Notes: a model not told the origin generated them from the sequence alone. 64,000 bases of DNA from Monodelphis domestica (GCF_027887165.1 NC_077227.1:81175430-81239429); one strand, 5' to 3'; positions 1 through 12,692 are shown, numbered from the stretch's first letter. Made by a program: numbers and translations.

Positions 1-440
1 GGTTATCATACAATATTGCTGTTACTGGGTATAATGTTCTCCTGGATCTGTTTTTTTCCCTTTGCATCAGTTCATGTAGGTCTTTCGAGCTCTTTCTGAA
101 ATCATCCAGCTCATCTTTTCTTACAGCACAGTAGTATTTCATTATCATCATATACCACAATTTGTTCAGCCATTTTCCAATTGATGGACATCCCCTTGAT
201 TTGTAATTCTTTGCCAGCACAAAAAGAGCTGCTATAAATATTTTTGTATAAATCAGTTCTTTCTCCTTTTTTTATGTCTTTAGGATACAGACCTGATAGT
301 GGTATAACTGGATCAAAGCATACAATTTTATAGCCCTTTGGACATAGTTCCAATCTGCCCTCCAGAATGAATGGATTAGATTACAACTCCACCAACAATG
401 CATTTAATCTCTTTATGCTTCAGTTTCTCTGTTTGTAAAA
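1..440 (-). mobile_element. L1 3'-end fragment, antisense
   Basis: The reverse complement matches the 'tccatcaattggggaatgg' type of sequence shared by marsupial L1 3' ends, also seen at 61921-61970. It is truncated by the window edge and carries no complete ORF. Confidence 0.65.
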
Positions 441-976
441 TGAGGGAGTTGAATTCAACAACTTCTCAGCTCTCTTTTTAGCTCTAAATCAATAGTCCTA
501 TAAATAAATTAGTTTTGAGCATAATGGATCATCTTAGAACAAGAAGCTGGAAACATCAAGACAGTTTGGCCATCTCCATGTGGGAAAGAGACAGAGACAG
601 AGAGAAGAAAGAAACAGAGCCCAAGAAACAGACTAAAAAAGAAAGAACGAGAAAGAGAGAGACATGAAAAGAAAAAAAATAAAATGGCAAACAAAGAGAG
701 ATACTGGCTTTATCATTTTATTGGCATGTGGAATTTCCATAAGGAAGTTTTCTTTCTGCAAATATAAGTCAGCACCTTCTCTGAAACTTAGAGTGTTGAG
801 AGAACTGTCCAAGGCACTATGAGATTAAGTGACTTGTTCATTTTGTGTCATAGATGGGTCTTGAACTCAGTTTTGCCAGGCTCCGACGCAAGTTGTCTGT
901 CTCATTCCTCAGGCCAAAGGTAGCCAGCAAAATTCCTGAGTGGGGCCCAAAGCAGATTAGAATCTAAATATTAAAA

Positions 977-1468
977 TGTGTAATAAAAGAAAGAAAGAAG
1001 CAATTGAAGTAGCTCAAAGATGGAAAAATTAAAAAGAGATAGCCCCCTGTCCACATTTTTAGGGGACAGACCTGGCTTCCCTTCTGGCCAGGAGGTCAAG
1101 CTGTTTATGTAGATAACAATCTGGCAGGAGACAAGGAGGAATTTCAGGAATATCAAAGGGTAAGCAGACTGATATTTGACTAAGTACAGATAAACACTCC
1201 TTAGATCACAACCCCAGGATGGACCTCTGGTCTCCTACCTAAAATTCCTGCATTTAGGTCTGTTTATTGTCATATAAGAACCTGTATGTGTAACTTGTAT
1301 CTGGGAAACCTATATAACCTGTTCCCTAATGCCGAACCTGTGCAGCATTCCATTAGGGAATTCTGTCCCAGCTGGTAGATTCTTTATTTCTCTCTTTTAT
1401 TAATAAATTATGGTTCCAATAATCCATATTCTAGGTGTTTGAACTCATTTGTGAAGTGTCCCACTTCA
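977..1468 (+). repeat. Candidate LTR of an older ERV-like element
   Basis: The sequence starts TGTGTAATAAAAG, has a TATA-like CTATATAACC at about 1310, two AATAAA-like signals near 1401 and ends CCCACTTCA. A GTTGGAACCCCG stretch follows. Boundaries and family are tentative; no second copy of this LTR is in the window. Confidence 0.35.
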
Positions 1469-4400
1469 GTTGGAACCCCGCAGAGAGATCTCGAGCCCTA
1501 GGACCAGGAGGTAAGGACTTTGGAGAGGGCTGCTGTAATAGGGTGTGTGTGTGCTTGCTTGGGGAAGAGTTCTCTAGGCCTGTGGCTGGGGTTCAGCTTT
1601 TGCTAAGCTGGGGCCTGTGAAGGAGACTTGAACCCTTATCCCCTTCGGGGGTATTTCTGAGTGCGAATGTGGAGAGTATGCACTTCTTAACTCCCGAGAG
1701 GGACTGGGTCAGAAATCTGAGGAAGTGAATGCTGTCCTCTCCAGAGCCCGCCCCTGGTTCTGGTATTTGAGATTTCAGACAAAAATTAGGCTAATTTTGG
1801 AACCATCTGTCCTGTTCTGTTCTGTTCTGCTCTGGTAAGTTAGCTCTGTTTCTCTAGAATTCTGTTTTGTTTTGCCCCAGGGCCTGTTTTACTCTAGGAG
1901 TCTGCCTGCTTGAAGGTTCAGTCCTGAAGTTATGTTTGGGCCCTAGAGTCCTGTTGGCCATGGAGTTCTGTTCTGTTCTGTAAAACTGGATTCAGTAGAG
2001 GTTGTTGGGTTGCTGGACGCAGCTTAGTCCCACAGTCGGGAAAGAGACGTCTTTCAGTGACTTCTGGGGACCCTTCAGGTTCAAAGGTGTATGAATGTGT
2101 GAGAGAGTGTGTCCTGTAGGTCTCTGTTGAGTCTTTGTTGTTTTTGTGTGGCTAAATGAAACAAAGAAAGAGGCAAAAAGAGTTTAAGATGCAGACGGGG
2201 AATTTCTTTTATAGTGGCTCTTCCCCGCTCCCTCCAACTGCATCCCAACGGGGCAGACTATGAGGGAAGGATTGGGCTGGCTCCCAGGGCCAGTTCCTAA
2301 GCAGGAGAGAGAGAGTCGGAATAGGAAGGGATTTACAAATCCATTCCTTGAGAAAACCAGTCAGCCTCAGGGAACAGCTCATCGCCAACTAAAGATAGTT
2401 TTGTCCAGATACTACAAGAGCATTTTGTTAGAAATCACAGTCAAAAAGAGAGTCAGTTTTTGATAGATCAGTTCAGAGAGAGCTAGGGAACAAGAACGTC
2501 AGCTCAGCCAATCAGATAGCTTAGCTCATCACAGCTTCCCCAAGTACGCTGAAACTGTTTTAATGAATTTTCTCCCTGCAAATATTTTTTCTTAAGAATG
2601 GATCCTAAAAACACCTACTTTTTCCTCTCAAAGCATGCTTGTCATAGCATTGTATGTTACTGTTCACTTTTGTCTTTGTCACAGTCTCATCTCTATGTAA
2701 AAAGGGGGGAGTTGTAAGCTTGAACTTTCCACTGTCAAAAATCCTCAGCAGAAGCAAATACCTGTTCAATGATTTTTTCCTCTTTCTTCCTTTGGATGGG
2801 CCACCAAAGGAGTGAAAAAGAGAAAAATCCAGAACAGAAAGGGGAGATTTTTACTCCACAGATAGCAATTTTCACTTAAAACTAATTCTAAGGGTTGATG
2901 CATGCAACTTGGGAGGATTGCTAATGATTTTGATATGGTACAAATGTAATGTATTATGATTACTGTTTGTCAGTTAAATGTGAAATGTTAGCCAGATCTT
3001 ATTGAGCACAAAAACTCATGGTTAGAGGTTTGTTTTGTTAGATCTTGCAATGCATAATGGTTTCAGTGAATTTGAGAATTGTCTAAATGTGATTGATAGC
3101 CAGCCTGACACAGAGAGGAATGTTTATTCTATAAGGACAGAAATTGTACTGGCTACTTTATAGATGGAAAAGTCTTTCGGAAAAAAAAGTTGTTATGTTG
3201 TTGAGAAGTACTTATTCTAGAATTTAAAATTGGGAATCTTCCAAATCAGATTTATTTTAATATGTGCTATCAGAACTAGCAGCAAGAAATCATATGACAC
3301 AAGTTTTAAAGTGGTTAATCTGTGCATGGGTTTTAATAATGTAAGTGTTAAGAATTTTGGTATTTTGCAAAAGAGAGAATTTCTAACCGGTGTTGTCTTT
3401 GACTAAGGTTATATGAATTGTTTTTTTAAAAAATGTGCACAATGTATAGGAGGGAATTTGTGATCTAGAGATGAACATGTATTCAGATACAAATTCCTGG
3501 AAAGTAATGGAGTGAATACAAATTATGTGTGCATTTGTACTATAGAGAGAATTACGTTTTCCACCAAAATAGGTTAAGGGTAAATGATATGTAAACTGTA
3601 TGTCCTTAATAAGACAAATTTGACCATCCCTGAAATCAAAAAGGGCTTGTCATGAGGATTAAATACAATTCAGTACAGTACCTTTCCTCTACTTACAATA
3701 ATGGCAAAGAGGAGGAGCCAGAAGAAATAAGAGTAATGGACAGAGATACTAATTGATGCTATGAATTCTAGTGTGAAATAGACACAACAAATTATAAATT
3801 GGAATAATGTTGATGGACTTTAATTAGGAATATGGCAATGTTTTGAGCTAAAAGAAAACTAAACTGGAGGTTCTATTCTATTTTAGACAGGATTGAGAGA
3901 AGTACAGGTAAATGCTTTGCATTTCAGTTTGGTTACACTGAAACATTGCTAAAGGACTTAATCAAAGTTATTTGGGAGTTATGGAGTTCAAACTGAAATC
4001 CACTGAGAGTAAATTATTATGAAGGGGGTTTGATACATTCAAACTTTTAAATTATAGTGAGCTCACTGGTTAAAGAAGGATGGGGCAAGGTTGCTAAGTA
4101 ATAAAATCTAAATCAAGCCCGGAAGCCCTAGGATAAATTGCTCAGAAGCTATTAACCCCTTCCTTGCACACAGGAAGGAGAAAGAAGTGCTTATAGTTGT
4201 TCCACACTGATACTTTGGGACTGAAATAGGGATCTCAAAAAGTTGACAATCACTGTGTGATAGAACTTAAAGATGAGTATATTTTAATTGTATATTTTGG
4301 AGGTTTTTAAAGTGCTCAAGCAAGCAAATATTGCCAGCCCTGTCTGATCAAAAAGCTTGTTTGAAGCTGTGGAATCTTAATGCAAATATTCCAGGTCCAG

Positions 4401-5530
4401 AGTGATAAAATGAGTTGAGTGATATGTAACTGATAAGTTACCTCACACGAGTTCTGGAGATTTGTTGGTTGATATTTGGATTACATTTTTGATTTGTATA
4501 AGGATATATGTTGCAAACAGTAGCCAAAGAGTGGGTAGGATGTTAAAAATGGCATATATGTGAAGAATGCTTGCTCAAAATTTAACGATTATTATGTGAG
4601 TTGCTGCTAAAATATGTGTTTTAAGTGTTGTTTGGATGTGAACAAAGGCTTATTGTAAACCTGTGCCAAAAAAATTTGTTCAATACTCAGTGGTTACCTC
4701 AGTTTACCAATTTGTACTATGAATTGAAATTTATAATGGATGAGCACTATGCTAAAGATAGTGTTTCAATGATGTAATCCTTTAAATCTGAATTTGTTTG
4801 GGTTACCGATTAGCAATTGAAGTGATACCACCAGTATGTTTGTTTGACTTAAGTTAGTCAGAGAAGGTGGAATGGTGTGTTGGATTTGAATTTGGAAGAA
4901 AGGGGCTTTGATCTAAAGTCCATAAAGCTTTGGTATGTGGGTTTATAAAGGAAGATTGGAAGTAGTCTTATGCTTTTGAAGCAGAGGGGTTTTGAAGGAA
5001 GAGAAAGAGAGAGAGATGGAGAAAGAGAGACAGAGAGGGAGAGAGAAGGTAAAAAAAAAAACAGATAGATGTTCTACTCTTATAACTGGATCCCTGACCT
5101 AGGGATAATCTCTAAAATTAATGTATGTGTTGTGGGAAAATCACACATGATTCTTTAATTTCTCTAGACAATTGTCCTGAAGTGATTCCTGAATGGCCTT
5201 GTCTTAGTCTTTCAGAGGGCCTTTCAGAGAAAATCCCAAAAATTCTTTTTGATTTGTGTGATTTATTTGGGAGTGAATGGACAGATCCCTCAGACCCTTT
5301 CATGTACAATCCCATTGGGGACTCTGTATCTATCAGAAGCCCCTGTCTATGCTTGCCATCTACAGGGCCATCGTCATGCAAATCAGGGGGAGAATTCTAT
5401 TGTGCAGCCTAGGGATGTGAAACTGTTGCCCCCCGGTGGCAGGAGGACCCCGATATCATACTACAAAGGGAGCGAAGCAGGGCCTGGGACGTCAGCGGGG
5501 CCCCACTCCTACTGTGGGTGATAAAGGGGG
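1469..5530 (+). mobile_element. Old ERV-like internal region, related to the element at 6.8-11.7 kb
   Basis: The part at about 4330-5215 aligns with 8880-9605 inside the younger ERV in the same orientation, including the 'aatactcagtggtta' and 'atgatgtaatccttt' stretches. Both therefore descend from one retroelement type. No intact coding region exists; the longest open frames are under 100 codons. A TTCTG-rich tract lies at about 1810-1835 and a GA-rich tract at 4998-5046. No 3' LTR was found. Confidence 0.6.
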
Positions 5531-6752
5531 GAAAAAGGATATGGCATTCTTAAGACTCTCACACATGAAATAACTAGAGAGCATTCAAAGAGAATGTGTA
5601 ATTTTTTAAAAATCTCTTGCGCTGGTCTAAGTATTTGCCCTCCCCTATGTTCCCTTATCCACTAACTGGTGGAAATTTGTGGGAGAATATATCCTTGTGC
5701 ATAAAGATTCAGGAAAGGAGGATTTTCCTTGTCCCATAGTGATTGCCATGTTGGGAAAAAAAAGTTTCCTTTGAATGAAAATGTTTTCTTTTTGAAAGAA
5801 AACCATTTTTTGGTTTTTGGTAAGAAAACCATTAAGTGGTGCCTTCAGAGGACATTTCATTCCTTTATGTGGGTCATTGATCTATTCCAAGATGTCCACT
5901 AAGATATCTTTTACCTTCTGTCATGCTTCTGGGATTTCAAGACTCCAGTTACTCCATATAAATTGCATTAGAATATTACTATGTTTTAGATTTGTTTCTC
6001 ATTTGGTTCATTTTCTTTGCTTTATCTAACTTTTCAATGATTTCTTCTTCCCTTTGATTTTGCTCTTTGTTGTTTGTGAAAGAGATGGACAGTGAAAAGC
6101 CTCTTACTCTACCATCATAACTGTAAAACCCATCATCCTCTCTCAAGAACCTATCAGAGCAGCATCTCTATTCCAATTCAACTGCTTATATTAAGTTTTC
6201 TCAGACCCCACCAGCTTTTCAGAATGCTAAAATGCCCTGCCCAGTCCTCATTGCCCAGTACCTCCTTCAAGACCCAGAACAAAATTTAATTACTCCAGGA
6301 GGAAGTCTTGTGTTAGCCCTCCCCAAATGTTATGTTTATTGTTCGTTCCAAATTCCCTAATCACTTAAATCTTCAAATTGTAATCTATTTTGTCTTTCCT
6401 TAAACATACCTGATAATTTCCCTTTTGTCCTTTCACATGCTTCCTTCTTTCTGTTGGATTAGAAATTCCTTTATGGCTAGGACCCCATCACTGTTTTGCC
6501 GACAATACTAGCCTCAACTTTTGTCTTACCATTAGACTTCAATGATCTTGAAAGAGAGAAGTGAAGCTGATGACTGAGCAACTCTGCCTCACTTAAATCC
6601 AATTCTTACACAAGCAAAGATATCACTTCATGTCACTGGTTTTCTTCAAAAAGGAAGAACTGACAACCAAAAAACCCTGAAATTTTGCAATATTCCTGTT
6701 TCTATTCTCTGCTCTCTCCAATTCATCCTTCATGCAACTACAAAAGGGATTT
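5531..6752. other. Non-coding interval
   Basis: AT-rich sequence with no gene, CYP2C exon or clear repeat ends recognised. It lies between the old ERV-like region and the target site of the hAT element. Confidence 0.5.
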
Positions 6753-6839
6753 TCCTAAAGCAGTGATGGCAAACCTATGGAACAGGTGCCAAAGGTGGCA
6801 TGTAGAGTGCTCTCTGTGGGCACACAGCTGCCTCCCCCC

Positions 6840-7368
6840 TGACATGGGCACTGTACCCCAGAAACTCAGGCAAATTATTATCAGGGAAACTCCCTTGCCC
6901 TTGCATCCTCATGATTCCAAACTTAGAAACACCCAATGACCCCCTAGGGTCCTGAGATGTTTATCCACTTTGATTGTCCCCTAGAATTAAGATGGACAAA
7001 GAGATGAATCTTTATGCCTCCAGGCAGACCCCAGTCAGATGACCACCCCACCCCACCAAGTGCCTGAGGGATTAGCACTCTAAAGTCATGTCCACACAAT
7101 GACATAGGGTTGGTGGTAAAAAGTATAAAATCCCCAGAACTGATGTCATCTGGGGGACAGCTTTTCCATCCATGCTATCCTCATGGAGGAGCAGCCTTTC
7201 CATTCATGCTGTCCTCCCAAGAACTGCTCCCCATCTTGCTGTTCCACCTTGCTATCCTCCTGGCCATTCTCAACATTACTTTCTAAATTAATAAATTTCT
7301 CTTTTTGTTTTTAAGCTAAGTTTTGGAGTCTTGCATTCTTGCAAAAGGTATCCTTCCCGCCCATAACA
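6840..7368 (+). repeat. 5' LTR
   Basis: 529 bp, TGACATGGGC...CATAACA. Contains a TATA box (TATAAAA at about 7124) and AATAAA at 7290-7295. It differs from the 3' LTR by about six substitutions plus one ~25-bp indel near its 3' end. Confidence 0.9.
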
Positions 7369-7372
7369 TTTT

Positions 7373-7383
7373 TGACGCCCAAC
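7373..7383 (+). other. Primer-binding-site-like sequence
   Basis: TGACGCCCAAC begins 5 nt after the 5' LTR and matches 10 of 11 bases of the lysine-tRNA-type PBS start TGGCGCCCAAC. The remaining PBS bases do not match well. Confidence 0.45.
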
Positions 7384-7727
7384 TTTTTGGCTCTCCTGAA
7401 AGCTACTCCTGTACCCTGGATCACCCACAAGGACACAGCTTCTCAGGTAGGAAGCAGCCTTTTCTTTGACTCCTGAAACCCCCGTCTTTTGGGTGATATC
7501 TTTGTGGGAACTCTTTCGTGCTCTCTCTCCCATCCACCCCAGATCAGTCTGGCTGCTGGAGTTTGGGGTCTATCTGTCAGCTTCCCCTTCTATACTGGAA
7601 GATGTTCTTGTGTGTGGGAAGTCTCTCTTGGTCGGGCAACCTCTGTGGATGCACAGTTGTTGACCCTCCAATGTGGAATTGGCCATCCTGCATCTAAATG
7701 GGACAGAGACAGAGAGTACCCTGAGAT

Positions 7728-7880
7728 TCCCCTTTGGGGTGTATACTTAAAAATTAGAAAAAATTGGCATTAAACAGATTAAAGAAAAAGCAACCAATTT
7801 CTTTTTGTAATGTTGACTGGCCATATTACATCCTTGGTAAGCAAGAGGCATGGCCTATCCATGGCACCCTAAAATTGTAA
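7728..7880 (+). pseudogene. Gag matrix-like relic, stop-interrupted
   Basis: One plus-strand frame shows a PLGCIL motif and a following Lys-rich helix, the pattern of the N-terminal matrix domain of gammaretrovirus-like Gag in mammalian ERVs. The frame has an in-frame TAG at 7755-7757 and ends at TAA 7878-7880. No start codon or downstream capsid is open. It is a dead fragment, and the family call rests on motif recognition only. Confidence 0.5.
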
Positions 7881-10376
7881 TACCATTTTTTTCAGCCTGA
7901 GGTCAAGCCAGATAGGGACTAGCCAACCCAATTAAGACAAAGGGAGAAGCATGTTTGCAGGCCTCTCTTATTAGGAAGAGATCAAGTCTAAACAGCCTGA
8001 GAGAAAATTCAATTGGATTTTTTCTTTGTTTGTTTGTTTTCTCTCACTTTAAATAGCTGAGCAACATCAAGGAAAAAAATGATGAGGAAATTGGCTTTTT
8101 GTTACCCTAAATTCTTATACCAGGTGGCAATTAGACATATCTAATGGACAGAAGCTCCTTACCTTTTAGATTTATTCCCTCAGTAGGCTCCCAGTTCTCT
8201 AAACTCTACTCTTTACTTGGATTTTAAGGGAAGGGCCCGCCAAGAAATCCAGGCAGAGATGGGGAAAAGGAAACCAGGAAGTTATCAGTTCACTGATCAG
8301 ATCTGCCTTCTCCTCTAGGGTTGATTCTGAACAGAAAGACAACTGGTGAGAAAGCCCTATTTTGGGATTTTTAAATGTCTTATACTTTTAAAACTAAGGT
8401 TTTTTTCAACTTGTAGAACAACCTATTAATTATCTTCTGTTTTGAGGTAAACAGGGAGAGATAAGATCTGATAAATGTCCTTTCCCTGTCAGCTAGTCAG
8501 AAGGAAGTAATGCTTAAATCTATTGGAGGTATTTATTGGTATTTTATTTCAAAATTGTAATCATGTATATATGTGGGTTTAGAAAATAACATCCTAATTT
8601 TTAATTTTATCAGACAGTGAAATTTCAGTTTGTATAGAAAAGCCACAGATCAGTTTTGTAAAATGGGTTTTTTAGCAGTATAGCCTCAAGAATACTGCAT
8701 TCCATCCTTATCTATCTTTCTATCATAAGAGTTTTAAGGGAAAAAATGGGTTTAAGTGTTTAAACTTACCAAAAAGGGATTTTTGTTTAAAATTATCAAA
8801 TGGTTTTCTTCTCAATGGTTTTCACTCCAGTGTATTAAAGTTGGAATAACTTTTTTATTACAATTAACTTCTTGGTCTTAAAAAATAGATAATCAGCCTG
8901 CTTGTCAAAAGGCTTGCTTTAAGGTTTATGGTCCTTAAAAGGTTTCATATCTCTAAATTTAAAATAGATCCTGTAATACTAAATGCTTTATGAATTTTTT
9001 TAAATATATTATGTGAGTTGTTGCTAAAATATGCATTTCAAGTATTGCTTGGATGTAAACAAAAGCTCATTGCAAACCTGACTCTACCATAGATTTTTTT
9101 CAATACTCAGTGGTTATCTCAGTTTACTAATTTGTTCTATGAACTGAAATTTATAATGGATGAGCCCTATGCTAAAGATGGTTCAATGATGTAATCCTTT
9201 AAATCAGAATTCTTTTGGGTTACCAAGTAGCAATTGAAGTGATACCAATGGAATGTTTGTTTGACTTATGATGGTAAAAGCAAGTCAGAGAAAGTAGAGA
9301 AGATATGTTGGGTTTGAATTCAGAAGAAAGAGGGACTTTGATCTAAAGTTCATAAAGCTTGAGTATGCAGATTTGTGAAGGAAGAATGGAAGTTGTGTTC
9401 TGCTTTTTAAGCAGAGGGTTTTGAAGGAAGAGAGAGAGAGAAAGAGAGAGAAGGTGAAATGGATGTTCTGTTCTCCTAATTGGATCTTTAACTTAAGGAT
9501 AATTTCTAGAATTGATGTATGTGGAAAATTACAAATAATTCTGGAATTTCTCTGAAAATTCCTTAGAGAGATTCCTGACTGACCTTGTCTTAGTCCCTTC
9601 AAATGGCCTAAGGTCGGGATTTTATCTAGCCCTGATTTGTTTTTACTATAGAGCTAATGAATTCAACATTCCTGTTTAGGTTTTATGACTAAATTGTGAT
9701 AAATTAATTATTGCCAAAATATGTAAGAATAATTGCTATAATGCAGACTCATAGGCTTTAAGGGATCCTTAGAGAGGGCAAATGGTCAGAAAAGCTTGTT
9801 TGAGGGTATGGAAATTTGTTTTTGGACTGCTGATAAGCAGAATTTTGTAATGGGTGAGACTTGTCCTTTAAGGAAAAAAAAGGTTTCTGGGATCCAATGG
9901 CAACACAAAGTGCTCTGAGGAGAGAGAAAGTCCTAGGATGATTAGAGAAGGCAAACCAAGGCTCACCTTGGACTGGACTTTCCTGACCATCTAGGCTGCT
10001 AATCCTTGAGTGAAACAATAATGGCAGTGACAGCCTTGCTTGGTACATGAAGCCACTCACTGTGTCTTTTGTGACATGAGGAGATATTTTCCCTTCTGGG
10101 CCTTCTTCCTTCATGACAAATCCCATAATCAGCACATGATACAAATCATAAAATTAAAGTTTCCATTTCCCCAAACAACCTATTAGGTTAATAATTGAAC
10201 ATTCTCAAACTGATAGGGAACATACTTTGAAAAGTAGGTGAAGTTTATTAATTGATGGCTTGTGTTTACAGCCTTAATTGAAGTTTGAATCTTGAGTTTG
10301 GAATAGCTCAAAGCTCTCCTGAATTTTCCCCAGAATCTGAGGTAAAGAAATTCATCTGTAAAATATTGTTACTCAA

Positions 10377-10592
10377 GTGTTTATAGATGTTATAGTTAAT
10401 GTGTACTTTGCAAAAGGATATTCCTTTAACAGAAACATCACACACAACTCTGCAAACAACTCAGGAATCCGATTTCCTAAAGGGATCTATTCCTGTCAGA
10501 AGATGATTTCTGAAGAAGTCTGCTGGCTAAGATACCCAAATGCAAGTGTAATATCAATTGCTATTGTACTAATTTTCTCTGTTTCTATCTAG
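10377..10592 (+). other. Small open frame in the ERV internal region
   Basis: 71 codons with possible N-glycosylation sites, paired cysteines and a hydrophobic end. It lies in the 3' third of the element where env would be expected, but I cannot recognise it as env. It may be chance. Confidence 0.2.
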
Positions 10593-11157
10593 TGTTCTAG
10601 TGTTTGCCCTCGTCCTGGTTTCTACACTTCTATCTTAGGGACTGAATCTCCCCTTGTGACCCATCTGCCCATCAGGGGAAGCAGTCACTGAACACCCTTC
10701 ACATCTCCAAGCAGATTCCCAGCTACCTAGGACCCAGGCATTCACTGAGGTCATGTCCCTAAGACCCTGTGCTGTCCCACAGCCTTTCCTTCCCTGTTAT
10801 CTTAACCCCTTTACTTTAGCTCTTAACTACCGGACCATAACTATTTCTTTCCTTAAATGTTGGGTCTTCTCCTATGTTTTAAATCATGCATACACAGCCA
10901 GCTGGAAATATAATTCTCTGATTCATCTCTCTACTTGCTTCTAGGGTAAAAGCACTCATGGGAGTCACCAAGATGCCAGATACCACCATAACCTCAGCAA
11001 CCATCCCAGCCTGACACTTTGGACATGGCCTACAGTCAATACCTCTCTCTCCTAATGTTAGGCAGGGACAACTCTACACCCATTCTCAGCTCTGAAGAAG
11101 TTACAGAATACTGAGACCATCATCCCTTTTCCCTTACATATTAGGAGAGGGGGGAGA

Positions 11158-11710
11158 TGACATGGGCACTATACCCCAGAAACTCAGGCAAATTATTATC
11201 AGGGAAACTCCCTTGCCCTTGCATCCTCATGATTCCAAACTTAGAAACACCCAATGACCCCCTAGGGTCCTGAGATGTTTATCCACTTTGATTGTCCCCT
11301 AGAATTAAGATGGACAAAGAGATGAATCTTTATGCCTCCAGGCAGACCCCAGTCAGATGACCACCCCACCCCACCAAGTGCCTGAGGGATTAGCACTCTA
11401 AAGTCATGTCCACACAATGACATAGGGTTGGTGGTAAAAAGTATAAAATCCCCAGAACTGATGTCATCTGGGGGACAGCTTTTCCATCCATGCTATCCTC
11501 ATGGAGGAACAGCCTTTCCATTCATGCTGTCCTCCCAGGAACTGCTCCCCATCTTGCTATTCTACCTTGCTATCCTCCTGGCCATTCTCAACATTACTTT
11601 CTAAATTAATAAATTTCTCTTTTTGTTTTTAAGCTAAGTTTTGGTGTCTTGCATTCTTGCAAAAGGTATCCTTCCCAAACCCCAGGGATACTCATCCAAA
11701 CCCCATAACA
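11158..11710 (+). repeat. 3' LTR
   Basis: 553 bp, the same termini as the 5' LTR. It retains a ~25-bp segment (AAACCCCAGGGATACTC region, about 11677-11703) that the 5' copy lacks but that the solo LTR at 15417 also has, so the 5' LTR has the deletion. Confidence 0.9.
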
Positions 11711-12692
11711 CCCCCTCCCGAGTTCATTACTAGAAAGGCAGATGGACTCTGGTGGAGCTGCTCCCTTCCTCCTCTCCAATGTGCCTGATGACATTTTTCC
11801 ACTACATCCACCCCTCTGCCCAACAACCCAATGGGAGTACACAGGGGGTAAAGTAGGTGACTAACAGGTGGCAGGGTTAGAGGGGAGCAGAGTGCTCAAG
11901 CTAATCCCCTGAACTGAGGACATTCCTCACTTTACCTGCCCCTCTGCCCATTAGCCCAATTAGAGTGCTTTCTCCCTCGTGTGGGGTGAAGGGTGGGGGG
12001 AGGGGGAGCCAGTAGGACATGCCTGGCACTTGAAATAGGGGAGAGGCAGGGCACTGGGTCTCTGGAGGGGGGGGCGCAGATACAGCACTTGGTCTGGTGG
12101 GTTGGGCAGGGCCCATCACTCCATCTCTAAAAGGTTTGCTATCACTGTCCTAAAGTGATAAACTGAACATATGAACTAATGTAGGTACTAGATTTAGCAA
12201 CTTTGGATTCCTGGCTAGAAGAAACTGGAAACTAACCAATTGGAAAATGAACTGGAGTAATATATCTTGAAAGGTAAAAGTCACACCTGAGGGAGAATGA
12301 ATGATTAGGGAAATTTTAAAGGCCACATAGATAAGAAACCTAGATCTCTCTTCTCCCTCTAGGATTACTTCACTCCACTATCATTCTTTTTCTTTCTTTA
12401 TTTTTTCTTCCTGACTTTTACTGTCTCTTCTCCTTCTCTCTCTTTTTATTTTTGTTTTAGTTTCTTTCTTCCTCCTTTAGCTGGCTGTTACATGATATGA
12501 AATTATTCAATTGCAACCTTAGAGAAAGGGCAAATGGCTTTTATACCACTCATGGCTTCTATATCACTCAATCAATGCCACTGCTTTGGAGGATTTGGTT
12601 TGGACGTGGGGCTATTTCCACCAATTCCTTGGAATACTCTTCCATTCTCTATTCTCCTCTCTCTTCTTGCTCTATGTTTAGCAGAAACTTAC

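Larger units (their letters stand above)
6840..11710 (+). mobile_element. Endogenous retrovirus-like LTR element inserted in the hAT element
   Basis: Two near-identical LTRs (6840-7368 and 11158-11710) bound a 3.8-kb internal region. A PBS-like sequence follows the 5' LTR, and a polypurine tract (AGGAGAGGGGGGAGA, 11143-11157) directly precedes the 3' LTR. The flanks carry runs of C, compatible with a 4-6 bp target duplication of CCCC(C). No open reading frame over about 130 codons exists inside. A short gag relic with stops lies near 7728. The element is therefore defective, either internally deleted or non-autonomous. Confidence 0.9.
6761..12147. mobile_element. hAT-type DNA transposon, split by an LTR element
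   Basis: The left end 'cagtgatggcaaacct' and the right end 'aggtttgctatcactg' form terminal inverted repeats (1 mismatch). The flanking 8-bp target duplication TCCTAAAG is perfect (6753-6760 and 12148-12155). Without the retroelement at 6840-11710 the transposon is about 0.5 kb and non-coding, so it is a non-autonomous element. A relative lies at 48240-48508. Confidence 0.9.

Noticed and set aside
9285..10144. Minus-strand frames of 105 and 128 codons inside the ERV
   Set aside because: They are antisense to the element, show no P450 or retroviral motif, and lie in a region aligned with non-coding sequence in the older element.
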